A DNA stretch of 32,476 bases. It comes from CAZOWL01 sp964583605 (lineage in GTDB: Bacteria; Pseudomonadota; Gammaproteobacteria; Chromatiales; Chromatiaceae). Positions 7,859-16,589 of this stretch are shown here, piece after piece. The notes under the pieces were generated by a model, which saw only the letters and a program-made list of their open reading frames with translations, had not been told where the DNA came from and searched no databases. Position 1 is the stretch's first letter, and each line of letters opens with the position of its first letter. The translations under genes and the position numbers were made by a program. The stretch is from positions 1 to 32,476 of the forward strand of contig CAZOWL010000048.1 of NCBI GenBank assembly GCA_964583605.1. Direction: 5' to 3'.

Positions 7859-10186
7859 ATGCCGGCGCAGAGCACATCTAACATCGTACGACTTGTTACC
7901 GACCATAGTCGGGGCGCGAGCGAGTCCAGGGGGGAGGCTTCTGCGGTGTCCTTGGCTCGAGCCTGCCGCGATCACCTTATACACGGCACGACGACCGCAT
8001 TTGCCGAAGGCCTGGCCGATGCCCAAGAAGACCTGTTGACCCTCGCGGACCGCGCCACCAAGCTCGAGCTGCAACAGCTCTACCTGATCGCGCAACGCCT
8101 CTTGTCTGCGCGCGGGCAGGAGCTCCTGCAACAATTTCGCACGCGCTTCATCGAGTCGTTCGACAGCGAGCTGCGGGCATTATCGCACCCGACCCCGCCT
8201 GAAGGCGCCACGCCCAGCACCACCGAGCTCGGCCTCGTCGATTGTGACGACTTCGAGCGCGACCTCGGCATCGCCAAGCTCGCATCACGGGCCGCCTACA
8301 ACTGCTCCCAGCAGCTCACGGCGCTGGAACGGCGACTTGCCGCGCTGCTGTCCGTCGCCCGTATCCGTCAGGAAGAGAACCCACTGCATCCGCGGGCGCT
8401 GTTCACAGCCTTCCTCAAGGCCGTGCAGGCGATGGACGTAGACCGCGAGCTCGACCTGGTCCTGCTCCAGCAGTTCGAGCAACGCACGGCCGCAAAACTG
8501 CCTGGGATCTACGCCGTCATCAATCGCCACCTGGTCGACAACGGGGTCTTGCCGACGATCCCAGTCGGCACGGACGAGCCCGCGGCGCGCGGTGAGCCCC
8601 AGCCTGACACCACGCCCTATCAAGGTCGCCCCGCGGCGAGTGACGGAGGGTCCGGTGCAAGGGCCGTCACCGCCGGGGCCTCAGCAGGCCGTGTGCCGGC
8701 GACAATACCACCGCTGGCCGCCGCACAGGGAGCAGAGTTCGGACAGCCTCCCGCAGAGGATATCTTCGCGCGCCTGCTCGCTAGCCTGCAGGCGCTTGGG
8801 ATGTCAACACCGCTTACCCTACCGGCGGGGCAGCCCGAGACGCGCGGCCAGCTGCTCGGCGCCCTCACGCGTTTACAACGCGGCGCTGATCAGAGCCTCG
8901 GCCCGCTCGGGCTCGACGGCACCCAGCTCGCAGCCGATTCGGTCGGATTTCTGCAGCAAATGCGGGCCACGCCGATGGACGGCTGGTCGCAGCCGATTGA
9001 TGTCTTGACCCTTGACATCTTAGCGATGCTCTTCGACCTGATATTCGACGACCCAGATGTGCCGTCGCCGCTGCACGCCGAGATCGCTAAGCTGCAGATT
9101 CCGATGCTGAAGGTCGCGCTCATCGACAAGGGCTTCTTCTCCAACAAGAGGCACCCAGCGCGCCGGTTGCTCGAGACGATTGCGCGCTCGGCCAGCGCGG
9201 CAAGTCCTGAGGCAGTGCCGCGGCTCCTGGCGGCGGTGAGGGAGGCCGTCGACAGGATTGTCCGCGATTTCCACGCCGACATCGACATCTTCGCGGTCGA
9301 GGCCGAAAAGTTGGCCCAGAGTCTTGCCGACGAATGGCGGGGTAGCAGGCCCGAGCTGCGGGCGGTCGGGGACGCCGAGCGGGCCATCGCGCCAGAGGCT
9401 GCAGAAGCGGCGGTCAACGAGCAGATCGCTCGCCGCATGGCAGAACCGAGCCTGCCTGACCTGATCGTCGGCTTCCTCGATCGCCTGTGGCGTCTGGTGC
9501 TGATACAGATCCTGCGCGAATCGGGCAAGAAGGATCGCGCCTGGGACCAAGCCATCGCGACGATGGACGAGCTCGTTTGGAGCGTGATGCCGAAGGCGAC
9601 GGAGGCAGAGCGTCAGCGGCTACTCGCCAGTCTGCCGAGCCTCCTCGAGCGCCTGCACCACGGGGTGGTGGCCGTCGAAAAGGGCGAGGAGTGGTCCGAG
9701 TTCTATTCCGGCCTGATGGACTACCATATGCAGGCCCTGCGCGGGCCCCTCTGCACGGCGGCACGGGCGGGCCAGCTTCAGCCCAGTCCTGCCTTGGCTT
9801 CGCCGAGCGCAAGCGTGCCCGAGGACCCGCTGGGGCATGCAGAGCCTGATCGGCCGCGCGACGAGGCGAGCCAGGACAGCCATCTGAAGCTGGCACGTAG
9901 CCTCGGCCTGGGGACCTGGGTCGAATTCCGCAGTGATCGCGGCAGCCGCAAGACGCTGCGTCTCTCCTGGATCAACGCCGTGCGCAGCATCTATCTGTTC
10001 ACGAATCGCGAGGGTAAGAACGGACTCACGATCGCCGTCCCCCGCTTGGCCGACTCCTTCCGGCGCGGCACTGCTCGCATCCTGAGCGAAGAGCCACTGA
10101 GCGAGCGCTCGCTGGCCCGGATGGTCGAAAAGACCCGAGGCGAGACGCTGCGCAGCCCGGCCGTCGAGTCCCCGTTGGACAGATGA
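7859..10186 (+). CDS. DUF1631 domain protein (775 aa)
   Basis: This large soluble protein belongs to the DUF1631 family found in gammaproteobacteria; its molecular function is not established. The start chosen is ATG at 7859 (MPAQSTSNIV), with GGGAG about 9 bp upstream. A longer frame from 7715 exists, but its added 48 residues look non-coding. The N-terminal region is helical (about residues 30-200). A low-complexity linker follows (about 235-300), then a conserved helical core. The C-terminal domain of roughly 90 residues (LGLGTWVEFRSDRGSRKTLR onward, with WINAVRSIYLFTNREGKN) looks like the PilZ-like beta domain these proteins often carry, which could bind cyclic-di-GMP. The classical RxxxR and DxSxxG motifs are not obvious here. 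Length fits the family. Confidence 0.8.
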   Translation: MPAQSTSNIVRLVTDHSRGASESRGEASAVSLARACRDHLIHGTTTAFAEGLADAQEDLLTLADRATKLELQQLYLIAQRLLSARGQELLQQFRTRFIESFDSELRALSHPTPPEGATPSTTELGLVDCDDFERDLGIAKLASRAAYNCSQQLTALERRLAALLSVARIRQEENPLHPRALFTAFLKAVQAMDVDRELDLVLLQQFEQRTAAKLPGIYAVINRHLVDNGVLPTIPVGTDEPAARGEPQPDTTPYQGRPAASDGGSGARAVTAGASAGRVPATIPPLAAAQGAEFGQPPAEDIFARLLASLQALGMSTPLTLPAGQPETRGQLLGALTRLQRGADQSLGPLGLDGTQLAADSVGFLQQMRATPMDGWSQPIDVLTLDILAMLFDLIFDDPDVPSPLHAEIAKLQIPMLKVALIDKGFFSNKRHPARRLLETIARSASAASPEAVPRLLAAVREAVDRIVRDFHADIDIFAVEAEKLAQSLADEWRGSRPELRAVGDAERAIAPEAAEAAVNEQIARRMAEPSLPDLIVGFLDRLWRLVLIQILRESGKKDRAWDQAIATMDELVWSVMPKATEAERQRLLASLPSLLERLHHGVVAVEKGEEWSEFYSGLMDYHMQALRGPLCTAARAGQLQPSPALASPSASVPEDPLGHAEPDRPRDEASQDSHLKLARSLGLGTWVEFRSDRGSRKTLRLSWINAVRSIYLFTNREGKNGLTIAVPRLADSFRRGTARILSEEPLSERSLARMVEKTRGETLRSPAVESPLDR

Positions 10187-10196
10187 TCGCTGCATT

Positions 10197-10321
10197 AACG
10201 ATCATGGGGCGAGGCGAGCCACCCCGGACCATGAACTGTCGCCTCGCCTTTGATCGTTCCCTCACCCCAACGCTCTCCCAGAGGGCGAGGGCGCGAGCGT
10301 GCTGGGCGGATTTCATTGTAA
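10197..10321 (+). repeat. Dispersed two-hairpin intergenic repeat, copy 2
   Basis: This is a complete copy running from TAACGATCATGG to ATTTCATTGTAA, and it lies between the converging DUF1631 and NUDIX genes. The left hairpin is perfect here: GGCGAGGCGA pairs with TCGCCTCGCC around a 21-nt loop. The right hairpin pairs CCCTC with GAGGG around an inner GCTCT/AGAG-type stem with a CCC loop. One base differs from copy 1 in the inner stem. Position between two stop codons fits a bidirectional 3'-end element. Confidence 0.85.
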
Positions 10322-10331
10322 CTGCCCATTT

Positions 10332-10925
10332 CTAAAAGGTTTGACTGATCCCGTTTGAATGCAGCGTCACGCGGTAGTGACCAATCCCGTCGCCAGCGCG
10401 GACGATGTCGCCCGAGTGCAGCCCAGACTGTGGTCGAGAGCAATCACCCTGATACAGCTTGAGCGTCTCTTTGATGACCGGGAAGGCCAGCTCAGCCCAA
10501 GGGATCTCGGCCGCAGAGAAGAGACGCGTCTCGAGGCTTTCCGGTCCCGGAGCGAACTCGCCGCCGAGGAGCTGCGCGCGGAAGATCAGATAGACTTGAT
10601 TGATGTGCGGCAGGTTGAACAGGGCATAGGGCGCACCGATGGCGACACGCGCCTGCGCCTCTTCCAGGGTCTCGCGCGCCGCGCCCTCTTGTGTGGTTTC
10701 TCCGTTCTCCATGAAGCCGGCAGGCAGGGTCCAAAGGCCGCGGCGCGGCTCGATCGCGCGGCGGCACAGCAGGATCCGCCCCTCCCACTCGGGGATACAG
10801 CCGACGACCAGCTTCGGGTTCTGGTAGTGGATCGTCGAGCAGGCATCGCAGACGTAGCGCGGCCGGTCATCGCCGTCCGGGATGCGTTGGACTACCGGCG
10901 CTCCGCATTGGCTGCAAAAACGCAT
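10332..10925 (-). CDS. NUDIX hydrolase with N-terminal zinc ribbon
   Basis: This 197-aa protein should hydrolyse a nucleoside diphosphate linked to another group, releasing a phosphate-containing product. A zinc ribbon is formed by C4xxC7 and C26xxC29. The NUDIX box follows, with G-x5-E (GFMENGET) and the REXXEE-type core ARETLEEAQARV. The start is ATG at 10925 (MRFCSQCGAPV); a longer frame to 11006 is unlikely because it would run into sixA. Zinc ribbon plus NUDIX recalls NudC-type NADH pyrophosphatases, but the NudC SQPWPFPxS motif is absent, so the substrate is open. It follows sixA by 32 bp in the same direction. The last 40 residues look less conserved and end close to the repeat. Confidence 0.85.
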   Translation of the reverse strand: MRFCSQCGAPVVQRIPDGDDRPRYVCDACSTIHYQNPKLVVGCIPEWEGRILLCRRAIEPRRGLWTLPAGFMENGETTQEGAARETLEEAQARVAIGAPYALFNLPHINQVYLIFRAQLLGGEFAPGPESLETRLFSAAEIPWAELAFPVIKETLKLYQGDCSRPQSGLHSGDIVRAGDGIGHYRVTLHSNGISQTF

Positions 10926-10957
10926 CGTCACGGCCGGTCCGTTCGCGCCTGCCCGCG

Positions 10958-11473
10958 CTAGGCCGGCAGGGCCTTCGGACGGGTGATGCCGACCAGATGT
11001 CCGCACCCCGGATCGAGGCTGTCCCAGGCCTGAGGCATCTCGATTCGGGCCACGGCCGCGGTCGGGAGCAGCTTTCCGTCGGCCGGCTCATCGATCTCAT
11101 CACCGACCAGATAGCGGACGAGGTCTTCCAGGCCGGGATTGTGTCCAACCAGCATCACGAGCCACGCGTCCGCCGGGCATCGCGCCAGTGCGCCAAGCAG
11201 CGTCGGCACATCGGCCTCGTAGACCTTTTTATCCCAAACGATGTGACCGGTCTTGAACTCCATCGCCTTGCAGACCCGCTGAGCCGTTTGCCGGGCGCGC
11301 TCCGCGGGTGAGCTGACCACATAGTCCGGCACCAAGCCCTCACGGTAGAGCCATGAGCCGACGCGCGGGGCATCGGCCTTGCCGCGCTTGGCCAGCGGGC
11401 GCTCGAAATCGATTGTGGCCGCCGTCCCAGGATCCGACTTGGCATGGCGCAAAATCAAGAGCTCACGTGGCAT
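10958..11473 (-). CDS. sixA: Phosphohistidine phosphatase SixA
   Basis: This 171-aa member of the histidine phosphatase (RHG) superfamily should remove phosphate from phosphohistidine on signalling or phosphotransfer proteins. The catalytic motif LRHAKS lies at residues 7-12. FERPLAKRGK, SSPAERARQTA and VGHNPGLEDLV (second catalytic His) follow in the order typical of SixA. The start chosen is ATG at 11473 (MPRELLILRHAKS); an upstream TTG at 11500 would add nine residues with no better ribosome site. The NUDIX gene follows 32 bp downstream. SixA versus another short RHG phosphatase is judged by motif pattern only. Confidence 0.83.
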   Translation of the reverse strand: MPRELLILRHAKSDPGTAATIDFERPLAKRGKADAPRVGSWLYREGLVPDYVVSSPAERARQTAQRVCKAMEFKTGHIVWDKKVYEADVPTLLGALARCPADAWLVMLVGHNPGLEDLVRYLVGDEIDEPADGKLLPTAAVARIEMPQAWDSLDPGCGHLVGITRPKALPA

Positions 11474-11661
11474 GTCATTGATGGGATCGGTACGACTCAA
11501 CCCCTATCCTACAGCGAAGTGATCGAACTGGTGGAGCTTGTAACACATTCGCAGCAAATACGTCATCCACGAGCCTTCGTGATGACCATTGACACCGACT
11601 CGCAGGCCCTTCGCACATCTTGTTGAAGGCGTCACGCAGCGACGCCGCGCTGGCCGTCGAC

Positions 11662-12546
11662 TCAGCCGATCTCGGCCAGGAGCCGGCCGATCATGCCCTC
11701 GGCCTGAGCCAGATAGCCGCCGCCGAAGAGGTTGAGGTGATTGAGGACGTGATAGAGATTGTAGAGGGTCTTGCGGACGGGATAGCCGGGATCAAGCGGC
11801 CAGGCTTCGCGGTAGGCGGAATAGAAGTCACCGCCAAACCCACCGAACAGCTCAGTCATGGCGAGATCGCTCTCGCGGTCGCCGTAGTAGACCGCAGGAT
11901 CGAAGATGACGGGCTCGCCGCTCGGGCCATAGCCCATGTTTCCGCCCCACAAGTCGCCGTGCAGGAGTGAAGGCACCGGGGCATGATCGAGCAGCGTGCC
12001 AAGCCCCTCGAGCAGGCGCGTGCCGCAGTCCTGCAAGCGACCCCGATAGCCGTTGCGGCGTGCAAGATCCAGCTGGTGGCCCAGACGGCGTTCGCGCCAG
12101 AAACGGATCCAGTCCGGGCTGGGCGCATTGGGCTGAGGCGTGGATCCGATCGTATTGTCCCGCTCCCAACCAAACTGCTCCCAGGTGCTGCGGTGCAAGG
12201 CCGCGAGCTGCCGCCCGGCCAGGGCCGCGGCATCGCCTCTCGCCCGTCCGCTGAGCGGGACGTGCTCCATGACCAGATAGGCCTGGCCCCCCGCAATCCC
12301 GGTACAGAGCGGCTCGGGCACGCGCAGCGTGCGCGTCGCGCCGAGTGCCGCAAGACCAGCGGCCTCGGCCTCGAACATCTCGAGCAGAGAGGCATCGTTG
12401 AGCTTGATGAAGAGCTCGCGCTCATCATCGGCCAGCGTCATCGCCGAATTGATGCAGCCGCCCGCGACATGACGCGCCGGCTTCGGCGAGAACGGCCGCC
12501 CGGTTACGGCGGCGATGTGACGCGCGATCTCCTCCCAATCCGCCAT
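11662..12546 (-). CDS. Fructosamine/ketosamine kinase family protein
   Basis: This 294-aa aminoglycoside-phosphotransferase-like kinase belongs to the fructosamine kinase family (YniA type). Such enzymes phosphorylate sugar adducts on proteins or small amines so that they break down, a protein or metabolite repair role. Visible features are the N-lobe segment ELFIKLND with the ATP-binding Lys, the hinge region YLVMEHVPL, the catalytic loop LLHGDLWGGNMGY (Asp and Asn), and the metal-binding IFDPAVYYGDRESDLAM. Length matches the family (about 290). It starts 4 bp after the stop of the HNH gene and so is probably cotranscribed with it. sixA and NUDIX lie 188 bp further on in the same direction. 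Confidence 0.87.
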   Translation of the reverse strand: MADWEEIARHIAAVTGRPFSPKPARHVAGGCINSAMTLADDERELFIKLNDASLLEMFEAEAAGLAALGATRTLRVPEPLCTGIAGGQAYLVMEHVPLSGRARGDAAALAGRQLAALHRSTWEQFGWERDNTIGSTPQPNAPSPDWIRFWRERRLGHQLDLARRNGYRGRLQDCGTRLLEGLGTLLDHAPVPSLLHGDLWGGNMGYGPSGEPVIFDPAVYYGDRESDLAMTELFGGFGGDFYSAYREAWPLDPGYPVRKTLYNLYHVLNHLNLFGGGYLAQAEGMIGRLLAEIG

Positions 12547-12550
12547 CGGC

Positions 12551-13147
12551 TCAGCTGCGCGGGCGCCGCTTCAGCAACGGGCTCGTGCGTGGGAAATGGG
12601 CGTGCAGAAAGGCCATCTGGTCAGCGAGGACTTGACGGCCCATCAGGAAAATGTACTCGGCATGGGTCGGCGTGAACGGCACCGCAAGCAGCTCCATGCC
12701 CGCCGCTTCGGGCGTGCGACCGGCCTTGGAATTGTTGCAGCGCACGCAGGCCGTGACAACATTGGTCCAGCTGTCCGCGCCACCTTGACTGATCGGGCGG
12801 ACATGATCCCGTGAGAGCTGGCGTGCTGAGAAATGGCCGCCGCAATAGAGGCAGATGTGGTCATCGCGCTGAAAGAGCGTACGGTTGGACAAGGGCGGGA
12901 CATAATCTTCGCGCCGCTTGCTCAGCGCATGGTGCGTGCCGTGGGTAGCAATGATCGAGTGGATCTCGAGCAGGCTGCGCTGTCGAGTTGCCGAATTGAG
13001 GCCCCCGCGCAATCGGAATAGGGTATTGCCACACGCGTAGGCCACCTGCCCGAGGACATAGAGACGCGCCGCCACCCGGTAGTCCACCCACTCCAGCGGC
13101 ATACCGGCTAGATCCGTGCGCAATACCTGCTGGCTGGAATACAACAT
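12551..13147 (-). CDS. HNH endonuclease family protein
   Basis: This 198-aa protein has a C-terminal HNH domain: CLYCGGHF supplies the first zinc pair, SRDHVRPISQGG holds the catalytic His-Asp region, and NVVTACVRCNNSKAG has the second zinc pair and the closing Asn-Asn. The upstream half has no domain I recognise. This form is widespread in chromosomes of proteobacteria and is not obviously a phage or intron nuclease. The start is ATG at 13147; a TTG three codons earlier is possible. It is tightly linked (4 bp) to the fructosamine kinase gene. The function of these stand-alone HNH proteins is not settled. Confidence 0.82.
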   Translation of the reverse strand: MLYSSQQVLRTDLAGMPLEWVDYRVAARLYVLGQVAYACGNTLFRLRGGLNSATRQRSLLEIHSIIATHGTHHALSKRREDYVPPLSNRTLFQRDDHICLYCGGHFSARQLSRDHVRPISQGGADSWTNVVTACVRCNNSKAGRTPEAAGMELLAVPFTPTHAEYIFLMGRQVLADQMAFLHAHFPRTSPLLKRRPRS

Positions 13148-13239
13148 GGTTGGCAACGGCGTGATAACCCGCGGCCATCATACATAACTACCGATCGCAC
13201 GCAAGCCCGTCGGGCGCGCCACAGTTGCTTGCGAGATAC

Positions 13240-13366
13240 TAACGATCATGGGGCGAGCCGAGCCACCCCGGACCATGAAATGTCGTCTCGCCTCTGATCG
13301 TCCCCTCACCCCAGCCCTCTCCCAGAGGGCGAGGGAGCGGACGTGCTACGCGGATTTCATTGTAAA
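13240..13366 (+). repeat. Dispersed two-hairpin intergenic repeat, copy 3, upstream of priA
   Basis: This is a complete copy from TAACGATCATGG to ATTTCATTGTAA. The left hairpin is imperfect (GGCGAGCCGA against TCGTCTCGCC), whereas the right hairpin is intact. Its right end is 9 bp before the priA ATG, so it fills most of the HNH-priA gap and should be part of, or directly next to, the priA leader. Confidence 0.85.
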
Positions 13367-13374
13367 CGGCGGCC

Positions 13375-15726
13375 ATGGATCACCCGATCAGACCGAACGA
13401 CGAGGACGGATGCATCAGCGCGCCCGGCCAAGCGGCGGCCGCTGCGGCGGCCGGTGTCGCAGCGCGGCCGATCGACCCGCCGCATCCCGGGGCGGCCGCC
13501 GTCGAGGCGTCACCGGATGGGCCGCGCCGGGTCCTGCGCGTCGCGGTCGCGGCGCCCGTCTCCGAGCTGTACGACTACCTGGCTCCGTGCGACCCCCGCT
13601 CACCACAGGCCAAGCCCGGGCTGCGGGTCTTGGTGCCATTTGGTCGTGGTCGTCGCGTTGGTCTCATCACGACGCTGCCGGCCACGGCGGCCGTGCCGGC
13701 CGAGCGTCTGAGGCCAGCACTGGCCATCCTCGACGATCAGCCGTTGCTCGAGGCGGCGGATCTCGCATTCGCCCTGTGGGCCGCCGATTACTATCGCCAC
13801 CCGCCGGGCGAGGCCCTGTTCAGCGCCCTGCCCGCACGCCTGCGCCGTGCCGAGCCGCTGCGCGACCCGCAGCGGCTCGGCTGGTGCGTGACGCCCGCGG
13901 GCCGTGCCGTCGACGCCGCGGCCCTGACACGGGCACCGAAACAGGCGGCGCTGCTGGCCCACCTGCAGGCCACTCCTGGTGGACTGCCGGCCGCCACGCT
14001 CAGGCGCGAGCTGGGTGTTAGCGCGGCGATCCTCCAGGCCTTGGCGCATCGCGGCTGGATCGCGCCCTGCGAGCTCGCGGGATGCGCGAGCCCGACGCCG
14101 CGGGCGGCCCTGGCCGAGTCGCCTACACTGAGCGACGAACAGGAGATCGCGGTCGAGCGGGTTCAGGGCGCCCTCGGCACCTTCCAGCCCTTCCTGCTCG
14201 AGGGCGTTACGGCCAGCGGCAAGACTGAGGTCTACATCCGGCTTCTGGCGACCGTGCTGGCCGCTGGTCACCAGGCCTTGGTGCTGGTCCCCGAGATCGG
14301 CTTGACGCCGCAGCTCGAACGGCGGTTCGCCGAGCGTCTGCCGGGCGCGATGACCGTCTTGCACTCGGGACTCGCGGATGGCGAGCGCGAGCAGGCCTGG
14401 CGACGAGTCGCCCGCGGAGAGATCGCGCTGGTGCTGGGCACCCGCTCCGCCGTCTTCGTGCCGATGCCGCGCTTGGCATTGATCCTCGTCGATGAGGAGC
14501 ACGACCTTTCGCTCAAGCAGCAGGACGGCTTCCGTTACTCGGCCCGTGATCTGTCAGTGCGGCGCGCCCAACAGGCGGGCTGCCCCGTCGTGCTCGGCTC
14601 AGCGACGCCCTCGCTCGAGACGCTGGCCAACGCGCGCGCCGCACGCTACCAGTGGCTGCGGCTCAGCCGCCGGGCGAGCGGCACCTCGGCACCGGCGGTG
14701 AAGCTGATCGATATCCGTGCCCAGCCGCTGCAGGCCGGCCTCTCACCGCTCCTGATCGAGCTGATGGAGCGAGAGATCACGGCCGACAACCAGGTGCTGC
14801 TGTTCCTCAATCGCCGCGGCTACGCCCCCGTGCTGACCTGTCACGACTGTGGCTGGATCGGCGAATGCCCCCACTGCGACGCGCGGCTCACCCTACATCG
14901 CGCCAGTCACAAGCTGCGCTGCCATCACTGTGGCTTCATCCGCCGGTCACCGCCCGCTTGCCCGGATTGCCGCGGGCCGGATCTGCGCACCCTCGGACAG
15001 GGGACCGAGCAACTCGAGGAATGGCTCGTCAATCGGTTCCCAGGCCTTGCGCTAGCCCGCATCGACCGCGACAGCACGCGCCGCAAGGGTGAGCTGGTGC
15101 GCCTCCTCGATGCCGCCCGTCGGGGTGAGTATCGGATCTTGCTGGGCACCCAAATGCTGACCAAAGGTCACCACTTCCCTGGCGTGACACTGGTCGGGAT
15201 CCTGGATGCCGACCTCGGGCTCTACGGAATCGACTTCCGTGCCCCGGAGCGCATGGCGCAGCTCTTGGTGCAGGTGACCGGCCGCGCCGGCCGCGCCCAC
15301 AAGGCTGGGCAAGTGGTCGTCCAGACACGCCACCCGCAGCATCCCTTCTTCGGTGTATTGATGCAGAACGGCTACCCAGCGTTTGCCGACGCCGCGCTGG
15401 CCGAGCGCCGGGCGGCTGGCCTGCCGCCGTTCAGCTACCAGGCATTGCTGCGTGCCGAGGCTCGCGAGCCGGGTGCCGCGCTGGCCTTTCTGCAATCTGC
15501 GGCGGCGCAGGCGCGCGAGGCATCGATGGGGGGCATCGCGATCTGGGGTCCGGCGCCGGCGCCGATGGAGCGCCGTGCCGGACGCTGGCGCGCGCAGCTG
15601 CTGGTCCAGTCGCCACAGCGCCGGGCGTTGCGTCGCTTTCTGGACCAATGGCTGCCGCAGGTGCGCAGCACCGGGAAGGCCCGTGTGCGCTGGTCGGTCG
15701 ACATCGACCCGCAGGAGATGGCTTGA
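13375..15726 (+). CDS. priA: Primosomal protein N' (replication restart helicase PriA)
   Basis: PriA is a 3'-to-5' superfamily 2 helicase that recognises stalled forks and reloads the replisome. Family similarity begins near residue 52 with RRVLRVAVAAPVSELYDYLA (DNA-binding domain). Helicase motifs are Walker A GVTASGKTEVY (about 278-288; usual form GVTGSGKTEVY), DEEH (about 373), and GTQMLTKGHHFPGV with QVTGRAGR in the second lobe. Eight zinc-binding cysteines lie between about 488 and 535 in CxxC pairs. At 783 aa it is longer than the usual 730, because of an Ala/Pro-rich N-terminal extension of about 50 residues. No in-frame ATG or GTG lies just before the conserved region, so ATG 13375 is kept. 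It begins 9 bp after a repeat copy. Confidence 0.95.
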   Translation: MDHPIRPNDEDGCISAPGQAAAAAAAGVAARPIDPPHPGAAAVEASPDGPRRVLRVAVAAPVSELYDYLAPCDPRSPQAKPGLRVLVPFGRGRRVGLITTLPATAAVPAERLRPALAILDDQPLLEAADLAFALWAADYYRHPPGEALFSALPARLRRAEPLRDPQRLGWCVTPAGRAVDAAALTRAPKQAALLAHLQATPGGLPAATLRRELGVSAAILQALAHRGWIAPCELAGCASPTPRAALAESPTLSDEQEIAVERVQGALGTFQPFLLEGVTASGKTEVYIRLLATVLAAGHQALVLVPEIGLTPQLERRFAERLPGAMTVLHSGLADGEREQAWRRVARGEIALVLGTRSAVFVPMPRLALILVDEEHDLSLKQQDGFRYSARDLSVRRAQQAGCPVVLGSATPSLETLANARAARYQWLRLSRRASGTSAPAVKLIDIRAQPLQAGLSPLLIELMEREITADNQVLLFLNRRGYAPVLTCHDCGWIGECPHCDARLTLHRASHKLRCHHCGFIRRSPPACPDCRGPDLRTLGQGTEQLEEWLVNRFPGLALARIDRDSTRRKGELVRLLDAARRGEYRILLGTQMLTKGHHFPGVTLVGILDADLGLYGIDFRAPERMAQLLVQVTGRAGRAHKAGQVVVQTRHPQHPFFGVLMQNGYPAFADAALAERRAAGLPPFSYQALLRAEAREPGAALAFLQSAAAQAREASMGGIAIWGPAPAPMERRAGRWRAQLLVQSPQRRALRRFLDQWLPQVRSTGKARVRWSVDIDPQEMA

Positions 15727-15777
15727 GGCTGAAGAGAACGGCCGGCTTCCAGCCTCCAGTCCCAGTGCGGCCGCCCG

Positions 15778-16512
15778 TTACGGTTGGTGACGCTGGCTCA
15801 AGGCCGCAATCAGGTTCTCACGGTTCTGATAGCGGACATCCTGGCCTTTGGCGACGTAGATCACCTGCGCGGCGATATTGCCGGCGTGATTGCCAATGCG
15901 CTCCAGGGCCTTGAGTCCGAGGACGAGCTCGATCACTTGCCCGACTAGGGAAGCATCCTCGAAGACGAAGGTCATCAGGTGCCGCATCGCCGCATCGAAT
16001 CGCTCATCGAGCCCCCGGTCGTCGGCGAACACGGCCAGAGCGAACTCGACATCGGTGCGGGCCAGGGCATCGAGACTGTTGGTCAGCATGCGCCGAACCG
16101 TCTCATCCATCTGGCGGATATGGTGGAGGATCTTCGCCTCGGGCAGCCGGCTACCGCGCGCCTCCAGCGCAATGACGCAACGGGCGATTCGCGCCGCCTT
16201 ATCCCCGGCGCGCTCGAGGTCGCCGGTAACCTTGGACAGGGCCAGCGTCAACCTGAGGTCGACGGCCGTTGGGGAGCGCCGCGCAATCAGCTCGAAGACC
16301 CGCTCGTCGGCATCGAGCTCCATGTAGTCGATCTTGCGCTCGTGGTTGACGACGCGCCAGGCCGCATCGGCGTCGCCTTCGATCAGCGCGTCGACCGCGC
16401 GCTGGGTCTGATCGAGGACGAGCTGACCCATCTCCAAGACCTGCCCACGCAGCTTCGTCAGCTCGCGGTCATAGGCGCGAACGGTATGGCCTTCTGTAGG
16501 ATCCACGGCCAT
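15778..16512 (-). CDS. phoU: Phosphate transport system regulatory protein PhoU
   Basis: This 244-aa all-helical protein is the last gene of the pst operon. PhoU couples the PstSCAB transporter to the PhoR sensor and damps the Pho response when phosphate is plentiful. It has two PhoU repeats, each with the E/D-rich metal-binding pattern: DYMELDADERVFELI with RRSPTAVDLRLTLALSKV in the first half, and FEDASLVGQVIELVLGLKALERIGNHAGNIA in the second. Its start is 77 bp after the pstB stop. The stop lies 51 bp from the convergent priA stop. Confidence 0.94.
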   Translation of the reverse strand: MAVDPTEGHTVRAYDRELTKLRGQVLEMGQLVLDQTQRAVDALIEGDADAAWRVVNHERKIDYMELDADERVFELIARRSPTAVDLRLTLALSKVTGDLERAGDKAARIARCVIALEARGSRLPEAKILHHIRQMDETVRRMLTNSLDALARTDVEFALAVFADDRGLDERFDAAMRHLMTFVFEDASLVGQVIELVLGLKALERIGNHAGNIAAQVIYVAKGQDVRYQNRENLIAALSQRHQP

Positions 16513-16589
16513 CTGCGTATCCTATGTCGACCGCATGGAGCTCAGCGGGGGGAGCGGCCTGGAGCGATCGCGAGACCGATTGATACGCA

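Noticed and set aside
12551..13147. HNH protein as a homing or phage nuclease
   Set aside because: No intron, intein or phage genes are near it, and it is spaced 4 bp from a metabolic kinase gene, which suggests a chromosomal operon.
15727..15777. Weak AACGG/CCGTT inverted repeat between priA and phoU as a terminator
   Set aside because: The paired arms are 5 bp with a long loop and no T run, too weak to call in GC-rich DNA.
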